From the NCBI GenBank assembly GCA_017465565.1, contig JAFTWA010000057.1:1-33659 (forward strand): 33,659 nt of DNA, written 5' to 3'. Shown in pieces: positions 1 to 7,062 of this stretch (position 1 is the first letter of the stretch; every line of letters starts with the position of its first letter). The notes under the pieces were generated by a model. That model ran no database searches. It saw only the letters and a program-made list of their open reading frames with translations, and was not told where the DNA came from. A program made the position numbers and the translations under genes. This DNA comes from Tyzzerella sp. (GTDB lineage Bacteria > Bacillota > Clostridia > Lachnospirales > Lachnospiraceae).

Positions 1-64
1 CGCCAAGCGGTAAGGCACAGGACTTTGACTCCTGCAGTCGCTGGTTCGAATCCAGCTAGCCCAG
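1..64 (+). tRNA. tRNA-Gln (TTG), 5' end cut off by window edge
   Basis: The anticodon stem CAGGA/TCCTG encloses the loop CTTTGAC, so the anticodon is TTG at 25-27. The T arm (GCTGG-TTCGAAT-CCAGC) and the 3' acceptor strand TAGCCCA with discriminator G at 64 are present. Roughly the first eight bases of the acceptor 5' strand lie outside the window. It reads glutamine CAA/CAG codons and is co-oriented with the next tRNA three bases downstream, so both are probably cut from one transcript. Confidence 0.95.
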
Positions 65-67
65 TAT

Positions 68-140
68 GGAGCATTAGCTCAGTCGGTAGAGCACTTGACT
101 TTTAATCAAGTTGTCCGGGGTTCGAATCCCCGATGCTTCA
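68..140 (+). tRNA. tRNA-Lys (TTT)
   Basis: Complete 73-nt cloverleaf. The acceptor GGAGCAT pairs with ATGCTTC and is followed by discriminator A. The anticodon stem CTTGA/TCAAG encloses CTTTTAA, giving anticodon TTT. The T arm is CGGGG-TTCGAAT-CCCCG. CCA is not encoded. It is followed at once by a strong hairpin terminator. Confidence 0.97.
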
Positions 141-143
141 TGA

Positions 144-180
144 ATATGTGAACAAGCTTATGCTTGTTCACATATATTTT
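144..180 (+). terminator. Rho-independent terminator after tRNA-Gln/tRNA-Lys
   Basis: A perfect 14-bp inverted repeat (144-157 with 162-175) has a TTAT loop and is followed by ATTTT. It ends the tRNA-Gln/Lys transcript before tRNA-Leu. Confidence 0.85.
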
Positions 181-192
181 ATAACAGAATAT

Positions 193-272
193 GCGGATGT
201 GGCGGAACTGGCAGACGCGCTAGACTTAGGATCTAGTGGGAGACCGTGCAGGTTCGATTCCTGTCATCCGCA
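193..272 (+). tRNA. tRNA-Leu (TAG)
   Basis: The acceptor GCGGATG pairs with CATCCGC and is followed by discriminator A at 272. The anticodon stem CTAGA/TCTAG holds the loop CTTAGGA, so the anticodon is TAG (leucine CUA/CUG-type codons). The T arm is GCAGG-TTCGATT-CCTGT. The variable arm is short for a class II tRNA, giving 80 nt against 83 nt for the tRNA-Leu(CAG) at 4537-4619. Confidence 0.95.
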
Positions 273-279
273 GCCTTGA

Positions 280-317
280 AGGCTGACTTTTAGTAATTGA
301 AAGTCAGTCTTTTTTTT
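280..317 (+). terminator. Rho-independent terminator after tRNA-Leu(TAG)
   Basis: An 11-bp stem (280-290 with 300-310, one G-U pair) with a nine-base loop is followed by eight or more T. It isolates the tRNA gene from the glycosyltransferase operon. Confidence 0.88.
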
Positions 318-344
318 GTATGTTGAGCAAATGTGTGTTATAAT
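316..344 (+). promoter_or_regulatory. Promoter of the glycosyltransferase operon
   Basis: TATAAT at 339-344 is preceded by an extended TG at 336-337. The -35 match at 17-bp spacing is the weak TTGTAT at 316-321, which overlaps the T tract of the preceding terminator. The predicted start site is near 351, about 26 bases before the first ATG. Confidence 0.6.
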
Positions 345-376
345 CTCTATAGAAAACAAAAATGTGAGGACTACCC

Positions 377-1576
377 ATGAGAATTTTAAGTGTAACTGCC
401 CAGAAACCAGATAGTACTGGAAGTGGTGTGTATTTAACAGAGTTAGTAAAAGGATTTGAAAAGCTAGGACATGCTCAGGCTGTTGTTGCTGGAATTACAA
501 AAGAAGATATTGTGTCCCTGCCTGAATCGGTGAAGTTTTATCCAGTGTACTATGGCTCATGTGCTATGCCGTTCCCTGTGGCAGGAATGTCAGATGAGAT
601 GCCATATGAAAGTACAAGATATTCGGATATGACTGAAGAAATGACGCTGCAGTTTAGAACTACGTTTTTAGAACGAATTCATCAAGTGATGCAGGAGTTT
701 CAGCCGGATATTATTTTGTGTCATCATTTGTATTTTCTCACATCATTAATTCGGGAAAATTATCCGGAAAAGAAAGTGTATGGAATATCTCACGGTTCAG
801 ATTTGCGCCAGGTGAAGAAGAATCCATGGCAGCGTGAATATATAAGAACACAGATTCCAAAGTTAGATGGCATATTTGCTTTACATGAAGAACAGAAAAT
901 GGATATCTGTACATACTATGAATGTGAGGAAGAATTTGTAAAGGTAATTGGAACAGGCTACAATAGTGCAATCTTCCGCAGAATGGACGGGTGCGAAAAA
1001 TCGTCGGATACCCTGCACCTTATTTTTGCGGGAAAGATTTCTGAAAAGAAAGGCGTAAAAAGCCTTTTACGTGCAATGGCTTATTTGAAAGAGGAAAATG
1101 TAGTCCTAAAGCTGGCCGGCGGTGCAGGAAACGAGAGAGAGTATGCTGAGATTATGGAGCTCGCCAAAGCGTGTCCTTGCGAAGTGAGGTTTTTAGGGAA
1201 GCTGACACAGGATGAATTGGCACGGGAGACAAATCAAAGTGATGTTTTTGTATTGCCATCATTTTACGAGGGGCTGCCATTGGTAATTATTGAAGCGATG
1301 GCGTGTGGCGCCAAAGTTGTGTGCACTGATTTGCCGGGGATTCAGCCGTGGCTGAATCAGGCACTTCCAGGACATGGTGTTGTGTTTGTGAAGCCGCCAC
1401 AGATGCAGAATGAGGATGAACCGATAGCGGAAAGTCTGCCTGCATTTGAGCGGGAACTTTCGAAGGCGATTCTTAAAGCAAAAGGACAAGAAGCAGTGAG
1501 CCGTGATGCGCTGGTGAAAATTTCATGGGATGGTTTGTGTGATAGATTAATAAAGTTATTTAAATGGAGTGAATGA
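377..1576 (+). CDS. Glycosyltransferase family 4 protein
   Basis: A 399-residue protein with the two-domain layout of GT-B retaining glycosyltransferases. The N-terminal acceptor half begins with MRILSVTAQ and a glycine-rich segment at about 15-17. The C-terminal donor half carries FAGKISEKKG (217-226) and the GT4 signature E-x7-E (E298 and E306 in EGLPLVIIEA), which in this family contacts the nucleotide-sugar donor. No signal peptide or membrane segment is visible, so it should be cytosolic or peripheral to the membrane. The ATG follows GTGAGGA at 8-9 bases. It overlaps the next gene by ATGA, so the two are probably translationally coupled. The acyltransferase partner suggests a lipid-linked or glycolipid acceptor, which is inference. 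Sugar donor and acceptor cannot be read from the sequence. Confidence 0.9.
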   Translation: MRILSVTAQKPDSTGSGVYLTELVKGFEKLGHAQAVVAGITKEDIVSLPESVKFYPVYYGSCAMPFPVAGMSDEMPYESTRYSDMTEEMTLQFRTTFLERIHQVMQEFQPDIILCHHLYFLTSLIRENYPEKKVYGISHGSDLRQVKKNPWQREYIRTQIPKLDGIFALHEEQKMDICTYYECEEEFVKVIGTGYNSAIFRRMDGCEKSSDTLHLIFAGKISEKKGVKSLLRAMAYLKEENVVLKLAGGAGNEREYAEIMELAKACPCEVRFLGKLTQDELARETNQSDVFVLPSFYEGLPLVIIEAMACGAKVVCTDLPGIQPWLNQALPGHGVVFVKPPQMQNEDEPIAESLPAFERELSKAILKAKGQEAVSRDALVKISWDGLCDRLIKLFKWSE

Positions 1577-2862
1577 TGAAAATTAAAATTGTAGATAAGA
1601 GTTACGATGAGGTATTGGCTATGCCGAAGGCGAAGCATCACAAGCCCATTAAGCAGCATGTGATTTTCAGAAAGTTAATACAGCTATTATCGTGCGTGGA
1701 TTTGTGGAAGACAAGATTTACATACGAGAAAATCGGAATGGACAAGCTGGGAAAAGATGAACCGTGCTTGATTTTGATGAATCATTCGAGCTTTATCGAT
1801 TTGAAGATTGCGTTTACGATGCTCTCATCAAGACCATTCAACATCGTGAGTACAATGGATAGCTTTGTGGGGAAAAGTTGGCTTATGCGTCTGATAGGAT
1901 GTATTCCTACGAAGAAATTTATTGCAGATGCCAATCTGGTTCGGGATATGATGTATGTTGTAAAAAAACTGAAAAGTTCTGTTCTGATGTATCCAGAAGC
2001 GGGCTATAGTTTTGACGGGACAGCGACCACTCTTCCAGATAGTATTGGCAGATGCATTAAGATGCTGGGTGTTCCAGTTGTTATGATCACTACATACGGA
2101 GCATTCTCCCATGACCCACTGTACAATAACCTGAAGCTTCGTAAAGTGAAGATTTCAGCAAAGATGGAGTATGTGTTGTCGGCTGAAGATGTGGCATCTA
2201 AGACTGTAGATGAATTAAATGCTGTTGTTGGAGCATGTTTTTCATTTGATAATTTTCGCTGGCAGCACGAAAATCGAGTTCGCATCAAAGAAAAGTTCCG
2301 TGCAGAAGGCTTGAATCGAGTGCTTTACAAATGTCCACATTGTAAGACGGAAGGCAGAATGGCAGGTAAAGATACAAAATTAGTCTGCCGGGAATGCGGG
2401 AAAATATATGAACTGACAGAATATGGATTGATGCGTGCAGCGGATGGGGAAACAGAATTTGCTCATATACCAGATTGGTACCGCTGGCAACGAGAATGTG
2501 TCAGACAAGAAATTGTAGAGGGGCAATATTCGCTAAACATTCCGGTGGATATTTGTATAATGATGGATACGAAACGGGTTTACCGTGTTGGAGAAGGTGT
2601 TCTTCGGCATAACGAAAACGGCTTCCATTTAAGTGGGTGTGACGGTAAACTTACTTATAGCCAGAAGCCAACGTCATCATATAGTCTTAATTCAGATTAT
2701 TATTGGTATGAAGTGGGGGATGTCCTCTCGATTGGTGATAGTAATATGTTATATTACTGTTTCCCGAAGGGCGGAGGCGATATTGTAACAAAGACAAGAC
2801 TTGCAGCAGAAGAAATGTACAAGATTGCAAGAGCAAATAAAAAAGCAGCTAGGAGAGTATAA
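1573..2862 (+). CDS. PlsC-like acyltransferase with C-terminal zinc ribbon
   Basis: A 429-residue protein. Residues about 45-225 match the glycerolipid acyltransferase fold: the catalytic H-x4-D is H71 to D76 in NHSSFID, and PEAGYSFDG (141-149) corresponds to the glycerol-phosphate-binding block. This family moves an acyl group from acyl-CoA or acyl-ACP to a lysophospholipid or related alcohol at the membrane. After it comes a zinc ribbon with C254-x2-C257 and C272-x2-C275, then about 150 unassigned residues. Ordinary PlsC proteins are about 200-250 residues, so half of this protein is extra. It starts with two consecutive ATG codons inside the upstream stop, with GGAG just before them. Its place between a glycosyltransferase and a membrane-tethered sigma-like protein points to envelope lipid or glycolipid modification. 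The substrate is unknown. Confidence 0.85.
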   Translation: MMKIKIVDKSYDEVLAMPKAKHHKPIKQHVIFRKLIQLLSCVDLWKTRFTYEKIGMDKLGKDEPCLILMNHSSFIDLKIAFTMLSSRPFNIVSTMDSFVGKSWLMRLIGCIPTKKFIADANLVRDMMYVVKKLKSSVLMYPEAGYSFDGTATTLPDSIGRCIKMLGVPVVMITTYGAFSHDPLYNNLKLRKVKISAKMEYVLSAEDVASKTVDELNAVVGACFSFDNFRWQHENRVRIKEKFRAEGLNRVLYKCPHCKTEGRMAGKDTKLVCRECGKIYELTEYGLMRAADGETEFAHIPDWYRWQRECVRQEIVEGQYSLNIPVDICIMMDTKRVYRVGEGVLRHNENGFHLSGCDGKLTYSQKPTSSYSLNSDYYWYEVGDVLSIGDSNMLYYCFPKGGGDIVTKTRLAAEEMYKIARANKKAARRV

Positions 2863-2864
2863 AT

Positions 2865-4181
2865 ATGGGAAATCACATGAAAAGTGCAATTGAGCAAATG
2901 AAACGAAAAGAGGAAGCTGGATTAAGCTATCTCTATTCAAAAACTTACAATTACGTGTATTTGCGTGTAAAGAGTATCTTAAAGAAAGAAGAAGATATTC
3001 AGCAATTAATGAAAGAGGTGTATTTACAGGCGTTCCGTTCGGCGAACGAGCTTAAGGAAGAAGAGGTTTACGAATGGCTTGGCAAACGTGCATACATACT
3101 TGGGGCGCAAAGCTATAGAAAGAGAAAAGCGCGGGAAGCAACCTGCATTGAATTGGAGAAGAGCGATTTGTCACCTCGTAAGGGTGTAAATTTTGCGCCT
3201 TCTATTGAAGTGATTTGTGATGTATTGGAAGAACTTCCAGATTTGTACCAGGCGACATTTTATGCGTTCTACTATGATTATATGAATGTTGCAGATATTG
3301 CAGAGATGATGGATTGCAGCATCGGCGTGATATTAAACCGACTGAATTACACTGCCAAATATATCAAGAAGGCAATGGAAATCTATAACGAAGAAAGAAA
3401 AGATAAGAAAGAAAAGGCATATTTTTCGATTGAGATTGTTTGCGCGGCACTCCGCAAATGGTCGGTAGACCACTGCCTTGGAATGGCGTCGGCACAGACC
3501 TTATATTCAAATCTTTGTAAGGAATTAAAACTTACTATTGGTTCTATCTATTTGGAGGGAAAAGAATTTGCTGGGGTAAACAATACGGTTGTATATCACA
3601 AGGCAGACGACATGAGCGCGCTATTGGAAGAAATTGCATTCTATGAAAAGAAAGAAAGCATAGACCTGCGTAAGCTTGTAATGATAGGTGGAGCCGCTGC
3701 GGCATTGATACTCTTAATTCTCATCGGTGTGGCTGTGTTTGGTGGAAAGGATGAGAAGAAGGAGGAAAAGAAGCCTCCAGTAACTGGGCAGGAGAATGAA
3801 GAGGCTGACCAGGGAGAGACGGATTCGGAAGGAACTGAACAGGGAGAAGATGAATCTGGCGAAGCTGAGACAAAGGAACCAGAATCAGAGGGAAATGAGC
3901 CGCAGACGGATGCAGAATACATTCTGCCAACAAGTGATACAGTTGAGCTGACGGAAGCGGACCTTCAGTCGCTCAGCAAAGAGCAATTGCGATTGGCAAG
4001 AAATGAAATCTATGCAAGACATGGGATGATTTTCGGAGTGGAAGATTTGGATAGTTACTTTAAAACAAAATCATGGTATCAAGCGAAGTACAGTTCAAGT
4101 CAGTTCTATGATGCTGTTGAAATGACGATGATTGAAGAGGCAAATATCAATTTGATTTTGAGTGTAGAACAATCAAGATAG
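2865..4181 (+). CDS. Membrane-tethered sigma-70-like protein with extracytoplasmic YARHG domain
   Basis: A 438-residue protein with four parts. Residues about 20-90 resemble sigma region 2 (basic, aromatic-rich, ending AYILGAQSYRKRK). Residues about 115-172 resemble sigma region 4, with LEELPDLYQATF and a helix-turn-helix NVADIAEMMDCSIGVILNRL. A further cytoplasmic stretch reaches about 265. A single membrane helix (271-293) follows, then a very acidic Glu/Gly/Ser-rich linker (about 296-350) and a C-terminal YARHG domain with its signature at 383-387. The charge pattern puts the sigma half inside and YARHG outside. It begins two bases after the acyltransferase stop with AGGAG upstream. No anti-sigma gene is next to it. 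It may be a self-tethered ECF-type sigma factor, or a degenerate sigma domain used as a regulator or adaptor. The domain reading is fairly secure; the function is inferred. Confidence 0.8.
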   Translation: MGNHMKSAIEQMKRKEEAGLSYLYSKTYNYVYLRVKSILKKEEDIQQLMKEVYLQAFRSANELKEEEVYEWLGKRAYILGAQSYRKRKAREATCIELEKSDLSPRKGVNFAPSIEVICDVLEELPDLYQATFYAFYYDYMNVADIAEMMDCSIGVILNRLNYTAKYIKKAMEIYNEERKDKKEKAYFSIEIVCAALRKWSVDHCLGMASAQTLYSNLCKELKLTIGSIYLEGKEFAGVNNTVVYHKADDMSALLEEIAFYEKKESIDLRKLVMIGGAAAALILLILIGVAVFGGKDEKKEEKKPPVTGQENEEADQGETDSEGTEQGEDESGEAETKEPESEGNEPQTDAEYILPTSDTVELTEADLQSLSKEQLRLARNEIYARHGMIFGVEDLDSYFKTKSWYQAKYSSSQFYDAVEMTMIEEANINLILSVEQSR

Positions 4182-4187
4182 TGATGG

Positions 4188-4220
4188 AAATGAGAGAAGA
4201 GGATTCTTCTCTCATTTTTT
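4188..4220 (+). terminator. Terminator of the glycosyltransferase/acyltransferase/sigma-like operon
   Basis: A perfect 13-bp stem (4188-4200 with 4205-4217), a GGAT loop and a run of six T. It closes the three-gene operon. Confidence 0.9.
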
Positions 4221-4272
4221 ACATAGCAGCAAATAAAATTTCAGAAAAATTAAAAAATATTTGCAAAATGTA

Positions 4273-4300
4273 TTGACAAAATAGAAAAGGATGATATAAT
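4273..4300 (+). promoter_or_regulatory. Strong sigma-A-type promoter with no conventional gene behind it
   Basis: Consensus TTGACA at 4273-4278 and consensus TATAAT at 4295-4300 are separated by 16 bp. The predicted start is near 4307. Nothing longer than a 6-codon reading frame follows on this strand before the bidirectional terminator at 4494-4528. Confidence 0.8.
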
Positions 4301-4415
4301 GACAGTATAAACAAAAGAAAAAACGAAAAAGAAAAATAATTTATAAGGAGGACGGACCACCAAAAGCGTAAATTAATTTCAAAGAAACTTTTTGTAAAAC
4401 AAGGAGATACGAAAA

Positions 4416-4436
4416 ATGATGGAGCCAGCAAGTTAA
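4416..4436 (+). CDS. Possible six-codon mini-ORF (MMEPAS)
   Basis: ATG ATG GAG CCA GCA AGT TAA is preceded by AAGGAG at nine bases and ends one base before a perfect 15-bp hairpin. The ribosome site and the hairpin position are what make it worth listing. A frame this short can arise by chance, and no function is proposed. Confidence 0.25.
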   Translation: MMEPAS

Positions 4437-4493
4437 GTAGGAGTATTAATTAGAAAAATAATTAATACTCCTAAAATATTGCGTAAAAATAGA

Positions 4494-4528
4494 AAAAGCA
4501 TCAGTTTCTTGATAAAACTGATGCTTTT
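4494..4528. terminator. Bidirectional terminator between the RNA candidate and tRNA-Leu(CAG)
   Basis: A 14-bp stem (4494-4507 with 4515-4528) is flanked by A on the left and T on the right, so it gives a U-rich tail in both directions. On the minus strand it lies directly behind tRNA-Leu(CAG). Confidence 0.85.
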
Positions 4529-4536
4529 ACTTTGTA

Positions 4537-4619
4537 TGCAGAAGATGGGACTTGAACCCACACCGAGAAACCCCGACTAGAACCTGAATCTAGCGCGTCT
4601 GCCATTCCGCCACTTCTGC
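4537..4619 (-). tRNA. tRNA-Leu (CAG)
   Basis: Read on the minus strand, the acceptor GCAGAAG pairs with CTTCTGC and is followed by discriminator A. The anticodon stem CTAGA/TCTAG holds TTCAGGT, so the anticodon is CAG. A long variable arm (about CGGGG-TTT-CTCGG) and the T arm GTGGG-TTCAAGT-CCCAT fit class II tRNA-Leu. The total is 83 nt. Confidence 0.96.
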
Positions 4620-4630
4620 TGACAAATGGT

Positions 4631-4659
4631 ATTCTATCACAAAAAATAATGTATCGCAA
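4631..4659 (-). promoter_or_regulatory. Promoter of tRNA-Leu(CAG)
   Basis: On the minus strand TTGCGA (4654-4659) and TAGAAT (4631-4636) are 17 bp apart. The tRNA 5' end lies 12 bases beyond the -10 element. For yfcE on the plus strand I see only weak -10-like sequence around 4667-4675 and no convincing -35. Confidence 0.65.
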
Positions 4660-4706
4660 GTAAAAATATGATAATATATAAGAAGAAAGTGAAAAGGGGA
4701 TGAATT

Positions 4707-5258
4707 ATGAAGTTTTTAATTGCATCAGATATTCATGGTTCTGCATATTATTGTGAACAATTATTAGAAGCATACAAAAGAGAGAAGGCGGATAGATTAC
4801 TATTGCTGGGAGATATTCTTTATCATGGACCAAGAAATGATTTGCCAAAAGAATATAATCCTAAGGCGGTAATCACCATGTTAAATAATATAAAAGAGGA
4901 AATTTTATGCGTTCGCGGGAACTGTGATACGGAAGTAGACCAGATGGTTTTGGAATTTCCGATTATGGCGGAATATTGCATCCTTTCTTGTGGGAAACGA
5001 ATGATATTTGTGACACATGGGCATAAACTGAATAAAGAAAATTTACCAATGCTAAAGAAAGGTGACATTTTGTTGAATGGACATTTTCATGTACCCGCAT
5101 GTGAAGAGGTGGAATCGGTTATTTATATGAATCCAGGTTCCGTATCAATTCCAAAAGAAAATTCGGCGCATAGTTATATGATCATGGAAGATAACGTATT
5201 TATCTGGAAAGATTTAGCGGGAAATGAATACAAAAGAGTGGAGGTTTCGCATGGATAA
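4707..5258 (+). CDS. yfcE: YfcE/MJ0936-type metallophosphoesterase
   Basis: A 183-residue protein with the full set of metal-binding blocks of small calcineurin-like phosphodiesterases: D8-x-H10 (SDIHG), GD at 35-36, GNCD at 71-74 and T-H-G-H at 103-106. The last block is GHFH at 125-128. The length is normal for the family. Characterised members hydrolyse phosphodiester bonds with two metal ions, usually Mn; the physiological substrate is unknown. It is cytosolic, with no signal peptide. The start is supported by AAGGGGA upstream. The gene overlaps the sirtuin gene by 8 bp, so it probably leads a three-gene operon with the sirtuin and the ArAE-like protein. Confidence 0.9.
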   Translation: MKFLIASDIHGSAYYCEQLLEAYKREKADRLLLLGDILYHGPRNDLPKEYNPKAVITMLNNIKEEILCVRGNCDTEVDQMVLEFPIMAEYCILSCGKRMIFVTHGHKLNKENLPMLKKGDILLNGHFHVPACEEVESVIYMNPGSVSIPKENSAHSYMIMEDNVFIWKDLAGNEYKRVEVSHG

Positions 5259-5976
5259 GTTGAAAAGATTGCAGGAGATGATTGATAATTCAAAGAAAAT
5301 TGTATTTTTCGGTGGAGCTGGTGTTTCCACGGAAAGTAATATTCCGGATTTCAGAAGTGCGGATGGTCTTTATCAGGAAAAGTACAAATATCCTCCGGAA
5401 CAAGTGGTAAGCCATACCTTTTTCATGCAAAAGACAGAATTATTCTATGAATTTTATAAAGATAAAATGATGTTTCTGGACGCAAAGCCAAATAAAGCAC
5501 ATTTGAAATTGGCAGAGCTGGAGCAGGCAGGAAAACTCACTGCTGTTATTACCCAGAATATCGACGGCTTACATCAGATGGCTGGCAGTAAGAATGTTTT
5601 AGAACTTCATGGGAGTATCCACCGAAATTATTGTCAGAAGTGCGGGAAGTTTTACGATGCAAAATATGTGAAAGAAATGGAAGGAATTCCCTACTGTGAA
5701 TGTGGTGGGCTAATTAAGCCGGATGTGGTATTATATGAAGAGGGGCTGGATAACCTGACGATACAGAAGTCGCTTCAGGCAATCAGCGAAGCGGACATGC
5801 TGATTATTGGTGGAACGTCTTTGGTAGTATATCCGGCAGCTGGATTCATTGATTATTTCAAAGGTGAATATCTGGTTGTGCTCAATAAGAGTACTACATC
5901 AAGAGATGCCTATGCGGACTTATGTATCCAGGAGCCAATCGGCGAAGTGTTAGGAAATATTCGAGTGGAGAAATAG
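5251..5976 (+). CDS. cobB: Sir2-family NAD-dependent protein deacylase
   Basis: A 241-residue cytosolic sirtuin. The NAD-binding GAGVS is at 23-27, IPDFR follows at 31-35, TQNIDGLH at 101-108 and the catalytic histidine is H120 in LHGS. Zinc ligands are C128-x2-C131 and C149-x-C151, and GTSLVVYPA lies near the C-terminus. The reaction removes acyl groups from lysine using NAD and releases nicotinamide. I chose ATG 5251 over the in-frame ATG at 5224. GGAGG ends six bases before 5251, and the longer form would add nine non-conserved residues inside yfcE. The symbol is the common name for bacterial sirtuins; the acyl preference is not determined. Confidence 0.93.
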   Translation: MDKLKRLQEMIDNSKKIVFFGGAGVSTESNIPDFRSADGLYQEKYKYPPEQVVSHTFFMQKTELFYEFYKDKMMFLDAKPNKAHLKLAELEQAGKLTAVITQNIDGLHQMAGSKNVLELHGSIHRNYCQKCGKFYDAKYVKEMEGIPYCECGGLIKPDVVLYEEGLDNLTIQKSLQAISEADMLIIGGTSLVVYPAAGFIDYFKGEYLVVLNKSTTSRDAYADLCIQEPIGEVLGNIRVEK

Positions 5977-5977
5977 G

Positions 5978-7009
5978 ATGAACGAAAAGGTTAGATTTAA
6001 AATTAGAAAAATGTTGCTTCTGTCAACGAAAATTGCAGTCGGTTCCAGTATTGCAATCTATATTGCAGAGCTATTAAATCTCCAATATGCGACTTCGGCA
6101 GGGATTATTACGCTGCTCACATTGATTACAACAAAATGGGAGACTGTCAAATTGTCTTTCCTGCGTCTCCTGACTTATGCAATTAGTGTTGCAATCTGTT
6201 GGTGTGTATTTAGCATTATACCGAGTATGTGGGTTGAATATGGAGTTTTTCTTTTCTTGATTGTTTTTATTGGGGAAAAGATGGGATGGCGCAGTACGTT
6301 GTCGGTAAATGCAGTTATTGGAACCCATTTTTTGACAACCCAGGACTTTTCGTTTGATTTCTTGATAAATGAACTTCTTTTGGTGGTAATCGGTATTACC
6401 ATCGCATTCGTTTTTAATCTGGTGCACATCAATAATGCACATGAACAGGGCATTATTCGAAGTATGCGCCATGTAGAACATGAAATGAAGCAGATTTTGA
6501 TTGAGCTTGCGGGATATTTGTGCCAGAAGGCCTCGGGGGACCGTGTGTGGGAGGATATCAGAAAACTGGAAACAGAACTGGATGAATATCTGGAACTGGC
6601 TTATGAGTACCAGAACAATACATTCCAATCCCACCCGGAATATTATATTTCTTATTTTGAAATGCGTATGAAACAGTGCGGAGCGCTTCACAACCTTCAT
6701 TCCGAGATGAGGCGTATGCGCCAGATGCCAAAGCAGGCACATATTGTGTCAGATTATATTTATGAAATCACACAGCATGTAACAGAAATGAATAATCCAA
6801 AGAAGCAGATGGATGAGTTAGAGCAATTGGTAGAAAATCTTCGGAATGAGCCGCTGCCTGAGACACACGAGGAATTTGAAAATCGTGCAGAATTGTATCA
6901 TACATTATTGGATTTGGAAGAATTCTTGATGTACAAGAAACGTTTCATCGAATCGATTGATGCCACACAGTTCCGCATCTATTGGAAGAAGGAAATTGAA
7001 GGAAAATAA
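5978..7009 (+). CDS. ArAE/FUSC-like membrane protein (aromatic acid exporter family)
   Basis: A 343-residue protein. The N-terminal 150 residues hold about five or six hydrophobic helices, and the C-terminal 190 residues are charged and helical, predicted cytoplasmic. This layout matches the ArAE_1 membrane domain followed by its C-terminal domain in Firmicute proteins of the putative aromatic acid exporter family. Transport has rarely been shown for these short forms, so the substrate is open. It starts one base after the sirtuin stop, with GTGGAG upstream, and is the last gene of the yfcE operon, ending at a bidirectional terminator. Confidence 0.75.
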   Translation: MNEKVRFKIRKMLLLSTKIAVGSSIAIYIAELLNLQYATSAGIITLLTLITTKWETVKLSFLRLLTYAISVAICWCVFSIIPSMWVEYGVFLFLIVFIGEKMGWRSTLSVNAVIGTHFLTTQDFSFDFLINELLLVVIGITIAFVFNLVHINNAHEQGIIRSMRHVEHEMKQILIELAGYLCQKASGDRVWEDIRKLETELDEYLELAYEYQNNTFQSHPEYYISYFEMRMKQCGALHNLHSEMRRMRQMPKQAHIVSDYIYEITQHVTEMNNPKKQMDELEQLVENLRNEPLPETHEEFENRAELYHTLLDLEEFLMYKKRFIESIDATQFRIYWKKEIEGK

Positions 7010-7050
7010 AAAACGGATATTGCTGCAGCTTCTGCAGTAATATCCGTTTT
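7010..7050. terminator. Bidirectional terminator between convergent operons
   Basis: A 19-bp stem (7010-7028 with 7032-7050, one G-U pair) with a three-base loop is flanked by A on the left and T on the right. It serves the ArAE gene on the plus strand and sdaAA on the minus strand. Confidence 0.9.
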
Positions 7051-7062
7051 GTGTTACAGAAA

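Larger units (their letters stand above)
4307..4530 (+). ncRNA. Candidate small RNA or mini-peptide transcript
   Basis: This stretch lies between a near-perfect promoter and a hairpin terminator, giving a predicted RNA of about 220 nt. It contains an A-rich 5' part and an orphan full-length Shine-Dalgarno sequence AAGGAGG (4345-4351) with no start codon nearby. A second site, AAGGAG (4401-4406), precedes the six-codon frame at 4416. A perfect 15-bp hairpin follows (4438-4452 with 4459-4473, loop GAAAAA) that lacks a T run and so is not a normal terminator. The final stem 4494-4528 has a T-rich tail. I do not recognise the family. It could be a regulatory RNA, a leader-peptide device or a type I toxin-like unit, and nothing here settles which. 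Confidence 0.45.

Noticed and set aside
4219-4431. 70-codon minus-strand frame rich in Phe and Leu
   Set aside because: It arises from A-rich sequence on the plus strand; it has no ribosome site and lies antisense to the promoter at 4273-4300.
6074-6742. 222-codon minus-strand frame opposite the ArAE gene
   Set aside because: Its composition is odd (Cys, His, Asn, Gln rich) with no domain and no ribosome site, while the plus-strand gene has clear membrane helices.
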